Shown here: positions 45,524 through 54,786 of the stretch, one piece after another | Position numbering within the stretch: position 1 is the stretch's first letter | Layout: every line of letters starts with the position of its first letter | DNA from: RYN-133 sp963754285 | GTDB lineage: Bacteria > Actinomycetota > Actinomycetes > Mycobacteriales > Jatrophihabitantaceae | Assembly: GCA_963754285.1 (NCBI GenBank) | Contig: CAVWFN010000006.1 | Coordinates: 620,001 to 684,000, forward strand | Length of the DNA: 64,000 bases | Direction: 5' to 3' | Notes under the pieces: model-generated | What the model was told of the DNA's origin: nothing | Database searches by the model: none | The model's input: the letters and a program-made list of their open reading frames with translations, nothing else | Translations under genes and position numbers: made by a program

Positions 45524-47359
45524 ATGTCGCAGCTACTGAGGATCGCGACCGCCGGTTCGGTCGACGACGGAAAATCCACGCTCATCGGTCGCCTGCTCTT
45601 CGACAGCAAGGCGATCTTCGAAGACCAGTTGGGCGCGGTCGAGTCGGCCAGCGTCGCGCGCGGGCACGAAGGCCCCGACCTCGCACTGCTCACCGACGGA
45701 CTGCGTGCCGAGCGTGAGCAGGGCATCACGATCGATGTCGCCTACCGCTACTTCGCAACGCCCGAACGCAAGTTCATCATCGCCGACACGCCCGGCCACA
45801 TTCAGTACACCCGCAACATGGTCACCGGTGCGTCGACGGCCGACGTCGCGCTGATCCTCATCGACGCACGCAACGGCGTGCTCGAGCAGTCGCGCCGACA
45901 CGCCTTCCTCGCCACCTTGCTCGGCATCCCGCACTTGATCGTGTGCATCAACAAGATGGACCTCGTCGACTACTCCGAGGAGCGGTTCAACGAGATCAAG
46001 CAGGAGTTCCGCAACTTCGCGATGAAGCTCGAGGTCGCCGACCTGACCTTCGTCCCGATGTCGGCGCTGACCGGCGACAACGTGGTGACCAAGACCGAGG
46101 TGATGCCCTGGTACGAGGGCCAGTCGCTGCTGAAGCTGCTCGAGGGCATCCACATCGCCTCTGACCGCAACCTGATCGACGCCCGCATGCCCGTGCAGTA
46201 CGTGATCCGTCCCCAGCAGGCCGACTACCACGACTTCCGCGGATACGCGGGCACGATCGCCGGTGGCACCTTCAAGCCCGGCGACGAGGTCGCGGTGCTG
46301 CCGTCCGGTTTCTCGACGTCGGTGGCGAAGGTGCACGGTCCTGGCGGCAAGGAGCTGGCCGAGGGCTTCGCCGGCCAGGCGGTCGTCATCGAACTCGCCG
46401 ACGACATCGACATCGCCCGCGGCGATCTCATCGCCCGCCCGCACAACCGCCCGCACAACGGCCAGGACATCGACGCGACATTGTGCTGGCTGACAGCCGA
46501 GACGTCGCTGACGCCCGGCGCGACGTACACGATCCAGCACACGTCGCGCTCGACACGCGCGTCGGTCAAGGACCTGGAGTACCGCCTCGACGTCAACACG
46601 CTGCACCGCGACGAGAAGGCAGACAGCCTCTCGCTCAACGAGATCGGACGTGTGCGGCTGCGCACGCAGAAGCCGTTGCTGTACGACCCGTACCGGCGCA
46701 ACCGCGACACCGGCGCCTTCATCCTGATCGACGAGGCGTCGAACAACACCGTCGCCGCCGGCATGATCATCGGCCCGTCGCAGGGCGATTTGAACATCAA
46801 GTGGCACGACCACGAGGTCAGCCGCGCGCAGCGTGCTTCGCAGGGCGCGACGTTGTGGTTCACGGGCTTGTCCGGCTCGGGCAAGAGCTCGATCGCGGTC
46901 GAGGTCGAGCGTCGCCTCGTTGCTTCTGGACGGCCGGCGTACGTGCTCGACGGTGACAACCTGCGGCACGGGCTCAACAGCAACCTCGGCTTCAGCCCCG
47001 CGGACCGCAAGGAGAACGTCCGTCGCGTGGCCGAGGTCGCGAAGCTGATGGCCGATGCGGGTGTCGTCGTGCTGGTGTCGCTGGTCAGCCCGTACCGCGC
47101 CGACCGCGACGCAGCACGCGAGATCCACAAGGAAGCCGGGCTGCCGTTCTACGAGGTCTTCGTCGACGTGCCCCTCGAGGTCGCCGAGGCGCGCGATCCG
47201 AAGGGCCTGTACGCGAAGGCCCGGGCCGGTGAGATCCCGGACTTCACCGGTGTCAGTGCGCCCTACGAAGCACCGTTGTCGCCCGACCTGTTGCTGCGCT
47301 CGAACGAGGCGGACGTGAACGCGCTCGCCTCGGTCGTCATCGACAAGATCGAGCAATAG
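45524..47359 (+). CDS. cysNC: bifunctional sulfate adenylyltransferase subunit 1 / APS kinase
   Basis: Fusion of the CysN GTPase (residues ~1-430) and CysC APS kinase (~440-611), 611 residues. CysN: P-loop GSVDDGKSTLIGRLLFDS at 11-28, DTPGHIQYTRNM, NKMDL, and translation-factor-like beta-barrels. CysC: P-loop FTGLSGSGKSS near 446-456, DGDNLRHGLN, and NVRRVAEVAKLMADAG. It activates sulfate to PAPS, which feeds both reduction and sulfotransferases such as the one at 41204. The same fusion occurs in mycobacteria. The cysQ gene follows after 2 bp. Confidence 0.96.
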   Translation: MSQLLRIATAGSVDDGKSTLIGRLLFDSKAIFEDQLGAVESASVARGHEGPDLALLTDGLRAEREQGITIDVAYRYFATPERKFIIADTPGHIQYTRNMVTGASTADVALILIDARNGVLEQSRRHAFLATLLGIPHLIVCINKMDLVDYSEERFNEIKQEFRNFAMKLEVADLTFVPMSALTGDNVVTKTEVMPWYEGQSLLKLLEGIHIASDRNLIDARMPVQYVIRPQQADYHDFRGYAGTIAGGTFKPGDEVAVLPSGFSTSVAKVHGPGGKELAEGFAGQAVVIELADDIDIARGDLIARPHNRPHNGQDIDATLCWLTAETSLTPGATYTIQHTSRSTRASVKDLEYRLDVNTLHRDEKADSLSLNEIGRVRLRTQKPLLYDPYRRNRDTGAFILIDEASNNTVAAGMIIGPSQGDLNIKWHDHEVSRAQRASQGATLWFTGLSGSGKSSIAVEVERRLVASGRPAYVLDGDNLRHGLNSNLGFSPADRKENVRRVAEVAKLMADAGVVVLVSLVSPYRADRDAAREIHKEAGLPFYEVFVDVPLEVAEARDPKGLYAKARAGEIPDFTGVSAPYEAPLSPDLLLRSNEADVNALASVVIDKIEQ

Positions 47360-47361
47360 CC

Positions 47362-48108
47362 GTGGACGACATCGCGCTGGCTGCGGATCTGGCGCAGCGA
47401 GCCGGTGAGTTGCTGCTGCAGATCCGTTCCTCGTCCGGGCTCGAAGGCAAGGAACTCGGCAAGCGCGGCGACCACGACGCGAACGAGCTGCTGCTCGCCG
47501 GTCTCGCCGAGGCGCGCCCCGACGACGCCGTGCTCTCCGAAGAGTCGGTCGACTCGCCGGCACGACTGTCGGCCGACCGTGTGTGGATCATCGATCCGCT
47601 CGACGGCACCCGCGAGTACGGCATGCCCGGACGTGACGACTGGGCGGTGCACGTCGCGCTCTGGACGCGCGGCAGCGACACTCCCAGCGGCATCACCGCG
47701 GCCGCGGTCGCGCAGCCGTCCTTGTCGACGGTCTACACGAGCACGCCGGCCGAGCCGACGACCGCGAACGAACCGCTGGTGTTCCTGGTGAGCGACAGCC
47801 GTCCGCCGGCGTTCGCTGCGGCGGTCGCCGAGCAGTTCGGTGCGACATTGCGGCCGATGGGGTCGGCCGGTGCAAAGGCGATGGCCGTGCTGCGCGGCGA
47901 CGCCGACGCCTACCTGCATGCAGGCGGGCAGTGGGAGTGGGACTCGGCCGCCCCGGTCGGTGTCGTGCTTGCCGGCGGGCTGCATGCGACCCGCGTCGAC
48001 GGCTCGCCGCTGGTCTACAACAGCGAGCATCCGTACCTGCCCGACCTGCTGATCTGCCGGGCCGAACTCGGCGAGCAGTTGGTAGCGGCGATCGGCGCAG
48101 CTTCGTAG
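47362..48108 (+). CDS. cysQ: 3'(2'),5'-bisphosphate nucleotidase
   Basis: Inositol-monophosphatase-fold enzyme of 248 residues that hydrolyses PAP, the by-product of PAPS use. Metal-binding motifs: LSEESVDSPARLS, WIIDPLDGTREYGMPGRDDW and the late WEWDSAAPVGVVLAGG. GTG 47362 lies 2 bp after cysNC, making a compact cysD-cysNC-cysQ operon. It is convergent with sbcC. Confidence 0.94.
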   Translation: MDDIALAADLAQRAGELLLQIRSSSGLEGKELGKRGDHDANELLLAGLAEARPDDAVLSEESVDSPARLSADRVWIIDPLDGTREYGMPGRDDWAVHVALWTRGSDTPSGITAAAVAQPSLSTVYTSTPAEPTTANEPLVFLVSDSRPPAFAAAVAEQFGATLRPMGSAGAKAMAVLRGDADAYLHAGGQWEWDSAAPVGVVLAGGLHATRVDGSPLVYNSEHPYLPDLLICRAELGEQLVAAIGAAS

Positions 48109-48115
48109 CGTCGCC

Positions 48116-51067
48116 CTAGGCGACCACGCGCAGCGTGGACGATCCGTCGGGCAGGCGGCGCACCTCGATGCGTTCGGCGATGCGGTTCTTCAGCTCGTGG
48201 ACGTGGCTGACGATGCCGACGCTGCGGCCGCGGTCGCGCAGCTCGTCGATGACGGCCATCACCTGATCGAGGGTGTCGGCATCGAGGCTGCCGAACCCTT
48301 CGTCGATGAAGAGCGTGTCGAGATCGACTCCCCCGGCTTCGGCGCGCACAACGTCAGCGAGGCCGAGCGCCAGGGCCAGCGAGGTGTAGAAGGTTTCGCC
48401 GCCGGACAGCGAGCGCGGATTGCGATGTTCACCGGTGTGCCGGTCGAGCACCTGCAGGGTCAACCCGGACCGTTCGGTGCGCGATGCACCCTCGTCGACG
48501 CGGACGAGCTCGAAACGGCCACTCGACATGCCTGCCAGGCGCAGGTTCGCCGCCGAGACGACTTGCTCGAACCACTGTCGCAAGACGTAGGTGGTGAGGT
48601 TGACCCGACGCTGCCCGGCCACACCGCGGGCGAGCTTCGCGAGATGGACGACCGGGCCGGCCGAGGCTGCGAGTTCCTCGTGGTCGGCAGCCGCGGTGCG
48701 CACCGAGTCGCGGGCTTGCGCGAACGAGGCCGCCGTCGATCGGGCCCGGGCGGCATCGACCGCGCAGCCCTGCACTCGTGCCTCGGCCTCGCGGACCGCT
48801 TCGGCTGCGGCCACCGAGTCGGCCAGCGCGGGTTCGAAGTCATCGAGCGTGAGTCCGTCGAACTCGGGTGCGGTGAGGGCCGACTGCAGCGCGCGCGACA
48901 TCGCTGCCCACTCGTCGACGTGGACGCGCATCTCGTCGCGCTCGAACGACGTCAGGACGGCTGCGCGCGCTTCGTCGAGCGAAGCGAAGCCGCTCGAGTC
49001 GGACTCGGCAACCGCTCTGGCCCTCGCTGAGTAGTGCGCGGCGTGCGCGGTCTCGAAACTCTGTGCTGCCGAGGCGAACCGTTGCGCGGACGCAGCTTCG
49101 GACAGCAGCGCGGCGCGATGCGCCGCGACCGACTCGTGGTCGGCACGCCCGGCTTCGAGCAGGGCAACGGTGTCGGCAAGCTCGGTCTCGGCCGATTCGA
49201 GCGCCGCGGTCGCTTGCGCCGCGGCATGGATCGCCTGCTCCCGTTCACCGGCGAGCCGAACGCTCTCGAGCTCGAGGTCAGCTCTGGCCTGCTCGAGGCC
49301 CGGCACGGCCTCGGCGCCGGCGGTGGCAGCGGCGACGTCGCTGCGAGCCGTGTCGAGATCGCGCTGCACCTCGTCGGCGTCGGCATCGCCCGCGCGCGCG
49401 GCGAGTGTTGCGCGACGCACGTCGAGCTCTGCCACGGCGGCCTCGGCGACCTCGCGCTCACCCTCGGCGACCTGCCGGCGTTCGAGAGCGGCAGCTACCT
49501 CGACCGCGCCCGGTGCATCCGGAGTCGGGGTCGCAAGGTGCGGGTGTTCGGCGTTGCCACACACGGGGCACGCGTCGCCGTCGTGCAAGGCTGCGGCGAG
49601 CTCGCCGGCCATGTTCTTGATGCGTGCGTCGGCCAGACGCAGATGCTCGTCGGCAGCGGCAATGTAGCGGTCGAGCGCCTGGTCACGATTCGCGCGTGCC
49701 CGCGCGTGTTCGTGTTCGGTCGCGGCGAGCTCGGCGCGTGCCCTCGCCTGTGCCACGGACTGCTCGAGCCGTGCCGTAGCAGGCTCCAGCAGTCGTGCCC
49801 TGGTTCGCGCCTCGGCCTCGGCAGCGCGAGCGGCCGCCAGTTCGCCGGGCAACGCCGCGGCGCGCACCGCGAGCTGCTCGGTCATCTGACCGGTACGACG
49901 CAGTTCTCGCCGCGCGTCGGACACTGCACGTTTGAGTTCGGGTAGCTGGTCTTCGATCGCGACCATGTGGTTGAGCTCGGCCGCCTCGGTGCCCGCCCGG
50001 GTTGCTTGCGCGGCCCAGTCGATCCCGACAAGCCGCTCGACGCCCGGCTGGGCCTCGACCACTGCGGCAAGGGAAGCGGCACACTCGTCGAGGGTTTCGA
50101 GCAGCGAGCGCACCGGCTCGGCGCGCTCTGCGGCTGCGAGAGCACGGGAGGCCTGCTCGAAGCTCTCGCGGGCTTGCTCGTGTTCGTCACGCCGGCGCGT
50201 GGCCTCCGCGAACCGACGCACGCGATCGGCGGCGGCGCTCGCGCTCCGGGCACGGTCGCGCGCCTGCTCGAGGGCGTCGACCGCCGATTCGGCGCTCACC
50301 GCGGCGGCGCGAGCAATCTCGTCCAGCTCGAGGCCGACCGCCTCGAGGCGAGCATCGCGCTGCGGCGGCGGGAGGCTCGCGAGTTCGTCCTGCTCGGCCG
50401 GTGACAGCCCGGCGGCGGCACCCGCGCCGGACACGCGGCGGCGAAGACGCTCGGCCGCGCCGTCGAGGTCACCGGACACCTCGTGCCGGCGGCGATCGAG
50501 TTCATCGGTGATCCGGTCGTAGAGCTGTGTGCCGAACAGCTTCGTCAACAGCGCACGGCGCTCATCGTCGTTCGCGCGGAGGAACCGGGCGAACTCACCC
50601 TGCGGCAACAGCACGACCTGGGTGAACTGGTCGCGGGTCAGCCCGAGGTCGTCGGCGAGCATCTCGCCGACCTCGTCCTTGCGGGCGGAGCGGCTGACCC
50701 AGCGTCCACCTTCGAAGCGTTCGAGATGCACCTGCGCGCGCTCAAGGGTGGTGCCGGCGCCACGTCTTTTGGGACGCGGGTACTCCGGCGAGCGTGTGAC
50801 GCGCTGGCGCACGCCACGCAGCGAGAATTCCAGCGAGACCTCGGGCTCGACGCCGACCTCGGCGAAATGCGAGTGCAACCGTCCCCATCCCCCGCCCTCA
50901 CCAGGCCCGTAGAGCGCAAAGGTGATCGCGTCGAGCACGGTCGACTTCCCCGCGCCGGTGGGCCCGTCGAGCAGAAACAGCCCGCCCGCGCCGAGCGGGT
51001 CGAAATCGATGCTCTGCTCGCCGGCGAACGGGCCGAACGCGCGCAGCCGGAGCCGATGCAACCTCAT
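48116..51067 (-). CDS. sbcC: exonuclease subunit SbcC (Rad50-like ATPase)
   Basis: SMC-like ATPase of 983 residues, partner of the SbcD nuclease in opening hairpins and processing double-strand ends. Walker A GPTGAGKSTVLDAITFALYG at 35-54, Q-loop QVVLLPQGEFARFLRA, two long coiled coils on both sides of a zinc-hook CPVC (~497-500), ABC signature RSLSGGETFYTSLALALGLA, Walker B DTLFIDEGFGSLD. ATG 51067 overlaps the sbcD stop by 4 nt. Length and order are typical. Confidence 0.96.
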   Translation of the reverse strand: MRLHRLRLRAFGPFAGEQSIDFDPLGAGGLFLLDGPTGAGKSTVLDAITFALYGPGEGGGWGRLHSHFAEVGVEPEVSLEFSLRGVRQRVTRSPEYPRPKRRGAGTTLERAQVHLERFEGGRWVSRSARKDEVGEMLADDLGLTRDQFTQVVLLPQGEFARFLRANDDERRALLTKLFGTQLYDRITDELDRRRHEVSGDLDGAAERLRRRVSGAGAAAGLSPAEQDELASLPPPQRDARLEAVGLELDEIARAAAVSAESAVDALEQARDRARSASAAADRVRRFAEATRRRDEHEQARESFEQASRALAAAERAEPVRSLLETLDECAASLAAVVEAQPGVERLVGIDWAAQATRAGTEAAELNHMVAIEDQLPELKRAVSDARRELRRTGQMTEQLAVRAAALPGELAAARAAEAEARTRARLLEPATARLEQSVAQARARAELAATEHEHARARANRDQALDRYIAAADEHLRLADARIKNMAGELAAALHDGDACPVCGNAEHPHLATPTPDAPGAVEVAAALERRQVAEGEREVAEAAVAELDVRRATLAARAGDADADEVQRDLDTARSDVAAATAGAEAVPGLEQARADLELESVRLAGEREQAIHAAAQATAALESAETELADTVALLEAGRADHESVAAHRAALLSEAASAQRFASAAQSFETAHAAHYSARARAVAESDSSGFASLDEARAAVLTSFERDEMRVHVDEWAAMSRALQSALTAPEFDGLTLDDFEPALADSVAAAEAVREAEARVQGCAVDAARARSTAASFAQARDSVRTAAADHEELAASAGPVVHLAKLARGVAGQRRVNLTTYVLRQWFEQVVSAANLRLAGMSSGRFELVRVDEGASRTERSGLTLQVLDRHTGEHRNPRSLSGGETFYTSLALALGLADVVRAEAGGVDLDTLFIDEGFGSLDADTLDQVMAVIDELRDRGRSVGIVSHVHELKNRIAERIEVRRLPDGSSTLRVVA

Positions 51068-52192
51068 GCTGTCTCGGCCTGGCGTGCGGCTTCGACCGCG
51101 GCGGCGAGTTCGTCGCGCTGGCGCCGATCGGGCAGGGTCGAGTCGACCCACTCGACGAACAGCGAGCACACCTCGACGGGGTCGCTGTGCTGCCGCATCC
51201 GCGCGAGGTCGTCGGCGGCCGACACCGGTTCGACTTCGGGCTGGAAGTCGAGGACGAGCGTGTGCGGCCAGCGCTCACGCAACCGCTCCATCGGAGCCGC
51301 CGGACGCGACGGGTCGGTGAGCACGACCCGCACCCAGGCGTCTGCCGGTGGGCCATCGGCAGCAGCGAGCACGTCGTCGAGGCGACCGCGCAGCTCGGCC
51401 ATCGGGCGGGTGACCGGAGTGGGGATCAGCTCGACGCCCACCGCGCCGTCGTCGCCCACCTCGACCAGCGCGACAGACTTGCGGTGATTGCGCTCGGAGA
51501 ACGAGAACGGCATCGGTGATCCTGCGTAACGAGCGTTCGGTGCGACCTGCTGCGCGCCGTGCAAATGCCCGAGCGCGGCGTAAGTGATGCCGGCGAACAC
51601 CGAGGCGGGGACGTCGCCGATACCGCCGACGCGGATGTCGCGCTCCGACTCCGACTCGGCGCCGCCCGTCACGAACGCGTGCGCAAGGACCACGATCTTG
51701 TCGATGCCGCGTTGCGCAGCGTCGTCGGTGACGCGGGCCGACCGCGGCCTTCAGCACCGACGCGTGCGACCGGTCGGCGTCGAGATCGGCCATCACCGCG
51801 TCGGGCAGCAGGTACGGGATGCCGTAGATCGCGAGGTCGTCGAGCACGATCGGCTCGCGCAGGGCACTCAGGTCGGTGCGCAGGTGCACGCCCGCGTGCG
51901 CGGCCAGCGAGCGTCCGAAGCCGAGCCGGATCGCCGAGTCGTGGTTGCCGCTGGTCAGCACGACGTCGACGGCTGCCGCGGCGAACCCGGCGAGCGCCTC
52001 GTCGAGCAACGCGACGGCGTCGGTCGGCGGGACGGCCCGGTCGTAGACGTCGCCGGCCACGAGCACCGCATCGACGCGCCGCTCGACGGCGGTCTGGACG
52101 AGCCAGCGCAGGAAGGTGCGCTGGTGCTCGAGCATCGGCTCGCCGTGCAGCGATCGGCCCAGATGCCAGTCGGAGGTGTGCAGGAATCTCAT
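51064..52192 (-). pseudogene. sbcD: exonuclease subunit SbcD (Mre11-like), +1 frame break
   Basis: Mre11-type metallophosphoesterase, 375 residues when one surplus base is removed. N-terminal metal motifs LHTSDWHLGRSLHG, VLVAGDVYDRAVPP and VLTSGNHDSAIRLGF are in the first frame; after LDADRSHASVLKAAV the frame shifts +1 near 51731-51741 and resumes with VTDDAAQRGIDKIVVLAHAF and YAALGHLHGAQQV (last metal ligands) to the stop. The expected join is a single GCC where GGCCC is written. SbcC downstream is intact and coupled, so an error in the sequence is more likely than loss of the complex. Confidence 0.9.
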
Positions 52193-52233
52193 CGCCTTGC
52201 GAGTATGGATCGGCCGGGCGACAGTTTCCGGGA

Positions 52234-53079
52234 TTAGAGGTTGTAGACGCGCGCCGCGTTCCCCGCGAGGACCAGCTCGACCGTGTCGGCGTCCGGCATC
52301 AGCGCGGCGACCGCGCGGGCGTTGACCGCGATACCGGGAATCCCCGGCCAGTCGGTGCCGAAGATCATCCGGCGGGTGAGCCTCGGCCAGCTGTGCCGCG
52401 CGTAGTAGGTCTGCAACCGCGAGGGCGGCAGCCCGGACAGCTCGATCCACACGTGCGGGTTCGTCAGCGCCAGGAACGCCGCGGCGTCGTACCACCAGCC
52501 GCGTCCGCCGTGCGCCAGCACGATGTCGAGCTCGCGGAAGTCGCGCAGCACATCGTCGAGCAGCACCGGGTCGCCGTACTGGTTGAGCGCGCCGGGAAAG
52601 GTGGACGTCCCGCAGTGCACCACCACCGGGATGCCGCGTTCCTGGCAGATCGAGTAAGCGGGATAGAACGCCCGGTCGTTGACTGCGATCCCCGCGTGCA
52701 CCGGATGAACCTTCAACGCCACCGCACCGAGATCGAGCTGGCGCACCAGCTCCTCATCGACGGGGAAGTGCAGGTGCGGGTTCACGTTCGCCGCGAACTT
52801 GATGCGGCCAGGATTGTGCGCGGCGAGCGGTAGGAAATCCTCGATCGCCTGCACGCCGGTCACGCGTGGGCTGTACTCGGCCAGCACGATCGCAACGTCA
52901 ACGCCCTGCTCGTCGAGGTGCGCGTCGAACGCGTCGGGTCTGACCACTCCGTCGGCGTCGTAGATCGCACGCAGCTCGGGCGAGTCGAAGTCCTGCACCC
53001 ATGTGTCCCACGAGAGCTTGAGTCCGGACAGCTTCGCCGGGTGCAGGTGGACGTCGATCAGGCGGTGGCCGTCCAGCAT
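52234..53079 (-). CDS. amidohydrolase-family metal-dependent hydrolase
   Basis: TIM-barrel amidohydrolase-2 type enzyme (decarboxylase/hydrolase relatives such as ACMSD), 281 residues. Metal motif LIDVHLHPAKL, strand residues ALKVHPVHAG, VVVHCGTS, VLAHGGRGWW and the terminal Asp in IFGTDWPG. ATG 53079 is used; an in-frame GTG three codons upstream is possible. It lies 10 bp after the CoA-ligase gene, so the two form an operon; hydrolysis or decarboxylation of an aromatic acid is the most likely role, but this is inference. Confidence 0.88.
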   Translation of the reverse strand: MLDGHRLIDVHLHPAKLSGLKLSWDTWVQDFDSPELRAIYDADGVVRPDAFDAHLDEQGVDVAIVLAEYSPRVTGVQAIEDFLPLAAHNPGRIKFAANVNPHLHFPVDEELVRQLDLGAVALKVHPVHAGIAVNDRAFYPAYSICQERGIPVVVHCGTSTFPGALNQYGDPVLLDDVLRDFRELDIVLAHGGRGWWYDAAAFLALTNPHVWIELSGLPPSRLQTYYARHSWPRLTRRMIFGTDWPGIPGIAVNARAVAALMPDADTVELVLAGNAARVYNL

Positions 53080-53089
53080 GAACTCGACC

Positions 53090-54644
53090 CTAGGACAGGA
53101 CGCCGGCGGCCTGCGCGCGCAACTCCACACGGCGGATCTTCCCGGTCGCCGTCGTGGGATACGAGTCGACGAAGATCACCCGGCGGGGCCGCTTGACCGA
53201 CGGCAGGCCCTCACGGCAGAACTCGATCAGCTCGTCCTCGCTCGCCTGTGCTCCCGCGACCAGGACGACGTAGGCGACCGGTTTCTCGAGCCCGTCCGCA
53301 TCGAGGGACGCGACGACGACGGCCTGTGCCACCGCGGTATGCGCGAGCAGGCGATTCTCGACCTCCGCCGGCGACACCCAGATGCCGCTCGCCTTCAGCA
53401 TGTCGCCGGTGCGGCCAAGACACGAGTAGTTCCCGGCGTCGTCCTGAACGTAGGTGTCGCCCGTGCGCAACCAATCGCCCTGGAACACGAGGCGGGACGC
53501 GTCGTAACGAGACCAGTAGCCGGTTGCCGCGGACGCGCCGCGAACCATCAGGGTTCCTGGCATTCCCTGATCGACCTCGAGCCCCGTGTCGTCGACGATG
53601 CGCAGGTCGTAGCCGGGAACTGCCACGCCCGTCGTCCCCGGCACGACCGCACCGACGCGGTTCGACAAGAAGATGTGCAGCATCTCGGTCATGCCGATGC
53701 CGTCGATGATGTCGACGCCGAAGTGCTCGGTCCAGCGTCGGTACAACGCAGCCGGCAACGCCTCCCCCGCCGACGCGGCAAGCCGCACCGGCCCGAGCGC
53801 GTCCGGCGCCAGGTCGGCTCGCAGCATGTTGGCGAAGAACGTCGGGCCGGCGAAGAACAACGTCGCGCCGTAGCGCGTTGCCCGGTCGGCGATCACATCC
53901 GGTCTGGACGGGCCAGGCTCGAGCACCGCCGCGGCGCCGACCGAGAGCGGGAACAGCACGGTATTCCCGAGCCCGTAGGCGAAGAAGGCCTTGGCCGCGG
54001 ACAGGCACCGATCGTCGGCGGTGATGCCGAGAACCTGCTGCCCGTACGTCTCGCACACGACCTGGATGGCGCCGTGTCGATGCATCGCCGCCTTCGGCGA
54101 TCCGGTCGTGCCGGAGGTGTAGAGCCAGAACGCCGGTGAGTCCGCGGTGGTCGAGTAGACGGTTGGATCCGGCTCGTGTGCCGCCAGCTCCCACAGCGCG
54201 TGGACCGGCAGCGTGGTGTCGACGTCGACCCCGTCGGTGATGACGCTGTGCACCTCCGGCGCGCTGCGCAGCGCCTCGGCCGCCGTCTCCCCGTAAGGCG
54301 CGGTCACCGCGAGCGCTCGGGCTCGCGAGTCCTGCAACAGTTCGGCCAGTCCGTCCGCATGCACCATCGTCGACACCGGCACGGGGACGGCGCCCATGCG
54401 CATCGCGGCGAGGTACACGACGACGAAGGCGGGCGTGTCCGCCATGAACATGAGCACGCGCTGTTCGGGTTCGATCCCTATCGCGCGCAGGCCAGCACTC
54501 GCACGGACGACCTGGTCGTGCAGCTGGTTGTATAGTCAGCTCGCCGACAGGCCCGCTCAACGCAACACGTTCGCCGGCGCCGCGTTCGACCTGACGATCG
54601 AGCAGGTAGGCGCAGGCGTTGAAAAGCTCCCGGGCTGCGGGCAC
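53090..54644 (-). pseudogene. benzoate-CoA ligase-like AMP-forming enzyme, +1 frame break near start
   Basis: Acyl-AMP synthetase of the benzoate-CoA ligase type, 517 residues when one surplus base is removed. AMP-binding WLYTSGTTGSPKAAMHRHGA, AASAGEALPAALYRRW, IDGIGMTEMLHIFLSN, GDWLRTGDTYVQD and catalytic Lys in TTATGKIRRVEL are intact. The N-terminus (PAARELFNACAYLLDRQVER, ending GPVGELT) is in another frame; near 54531-54534 ACT-A-TAC should be read so that GELT joins YNQLHDQVVRASAG. GTG 54644 is the likely start. It would activate an aromatic or branched carboxylate to its CoA ester. Downstream is the amidohydrolase. Confidence 0.87.
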
Positions 54645-54786
54645 GGCATCACACTACAGAAACGGTGGTGCCCGTCAAGAGTTTGTAGAGCAACCTCGCG
54701 GCGGGGGGCGCCGCGAGTTGTACGGGTAAGCATTCCCAGCCAGGCGGCCGCGCAATCACCCTGCGCGCGGATGTGCGCGCGATAGG

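Noticed and set aside
45533..47563. 676-codon open frame antisense to cysNC
   Set aside because: Composition artefact of codon bias; cysNC is intact with all motifs on the plus strand.
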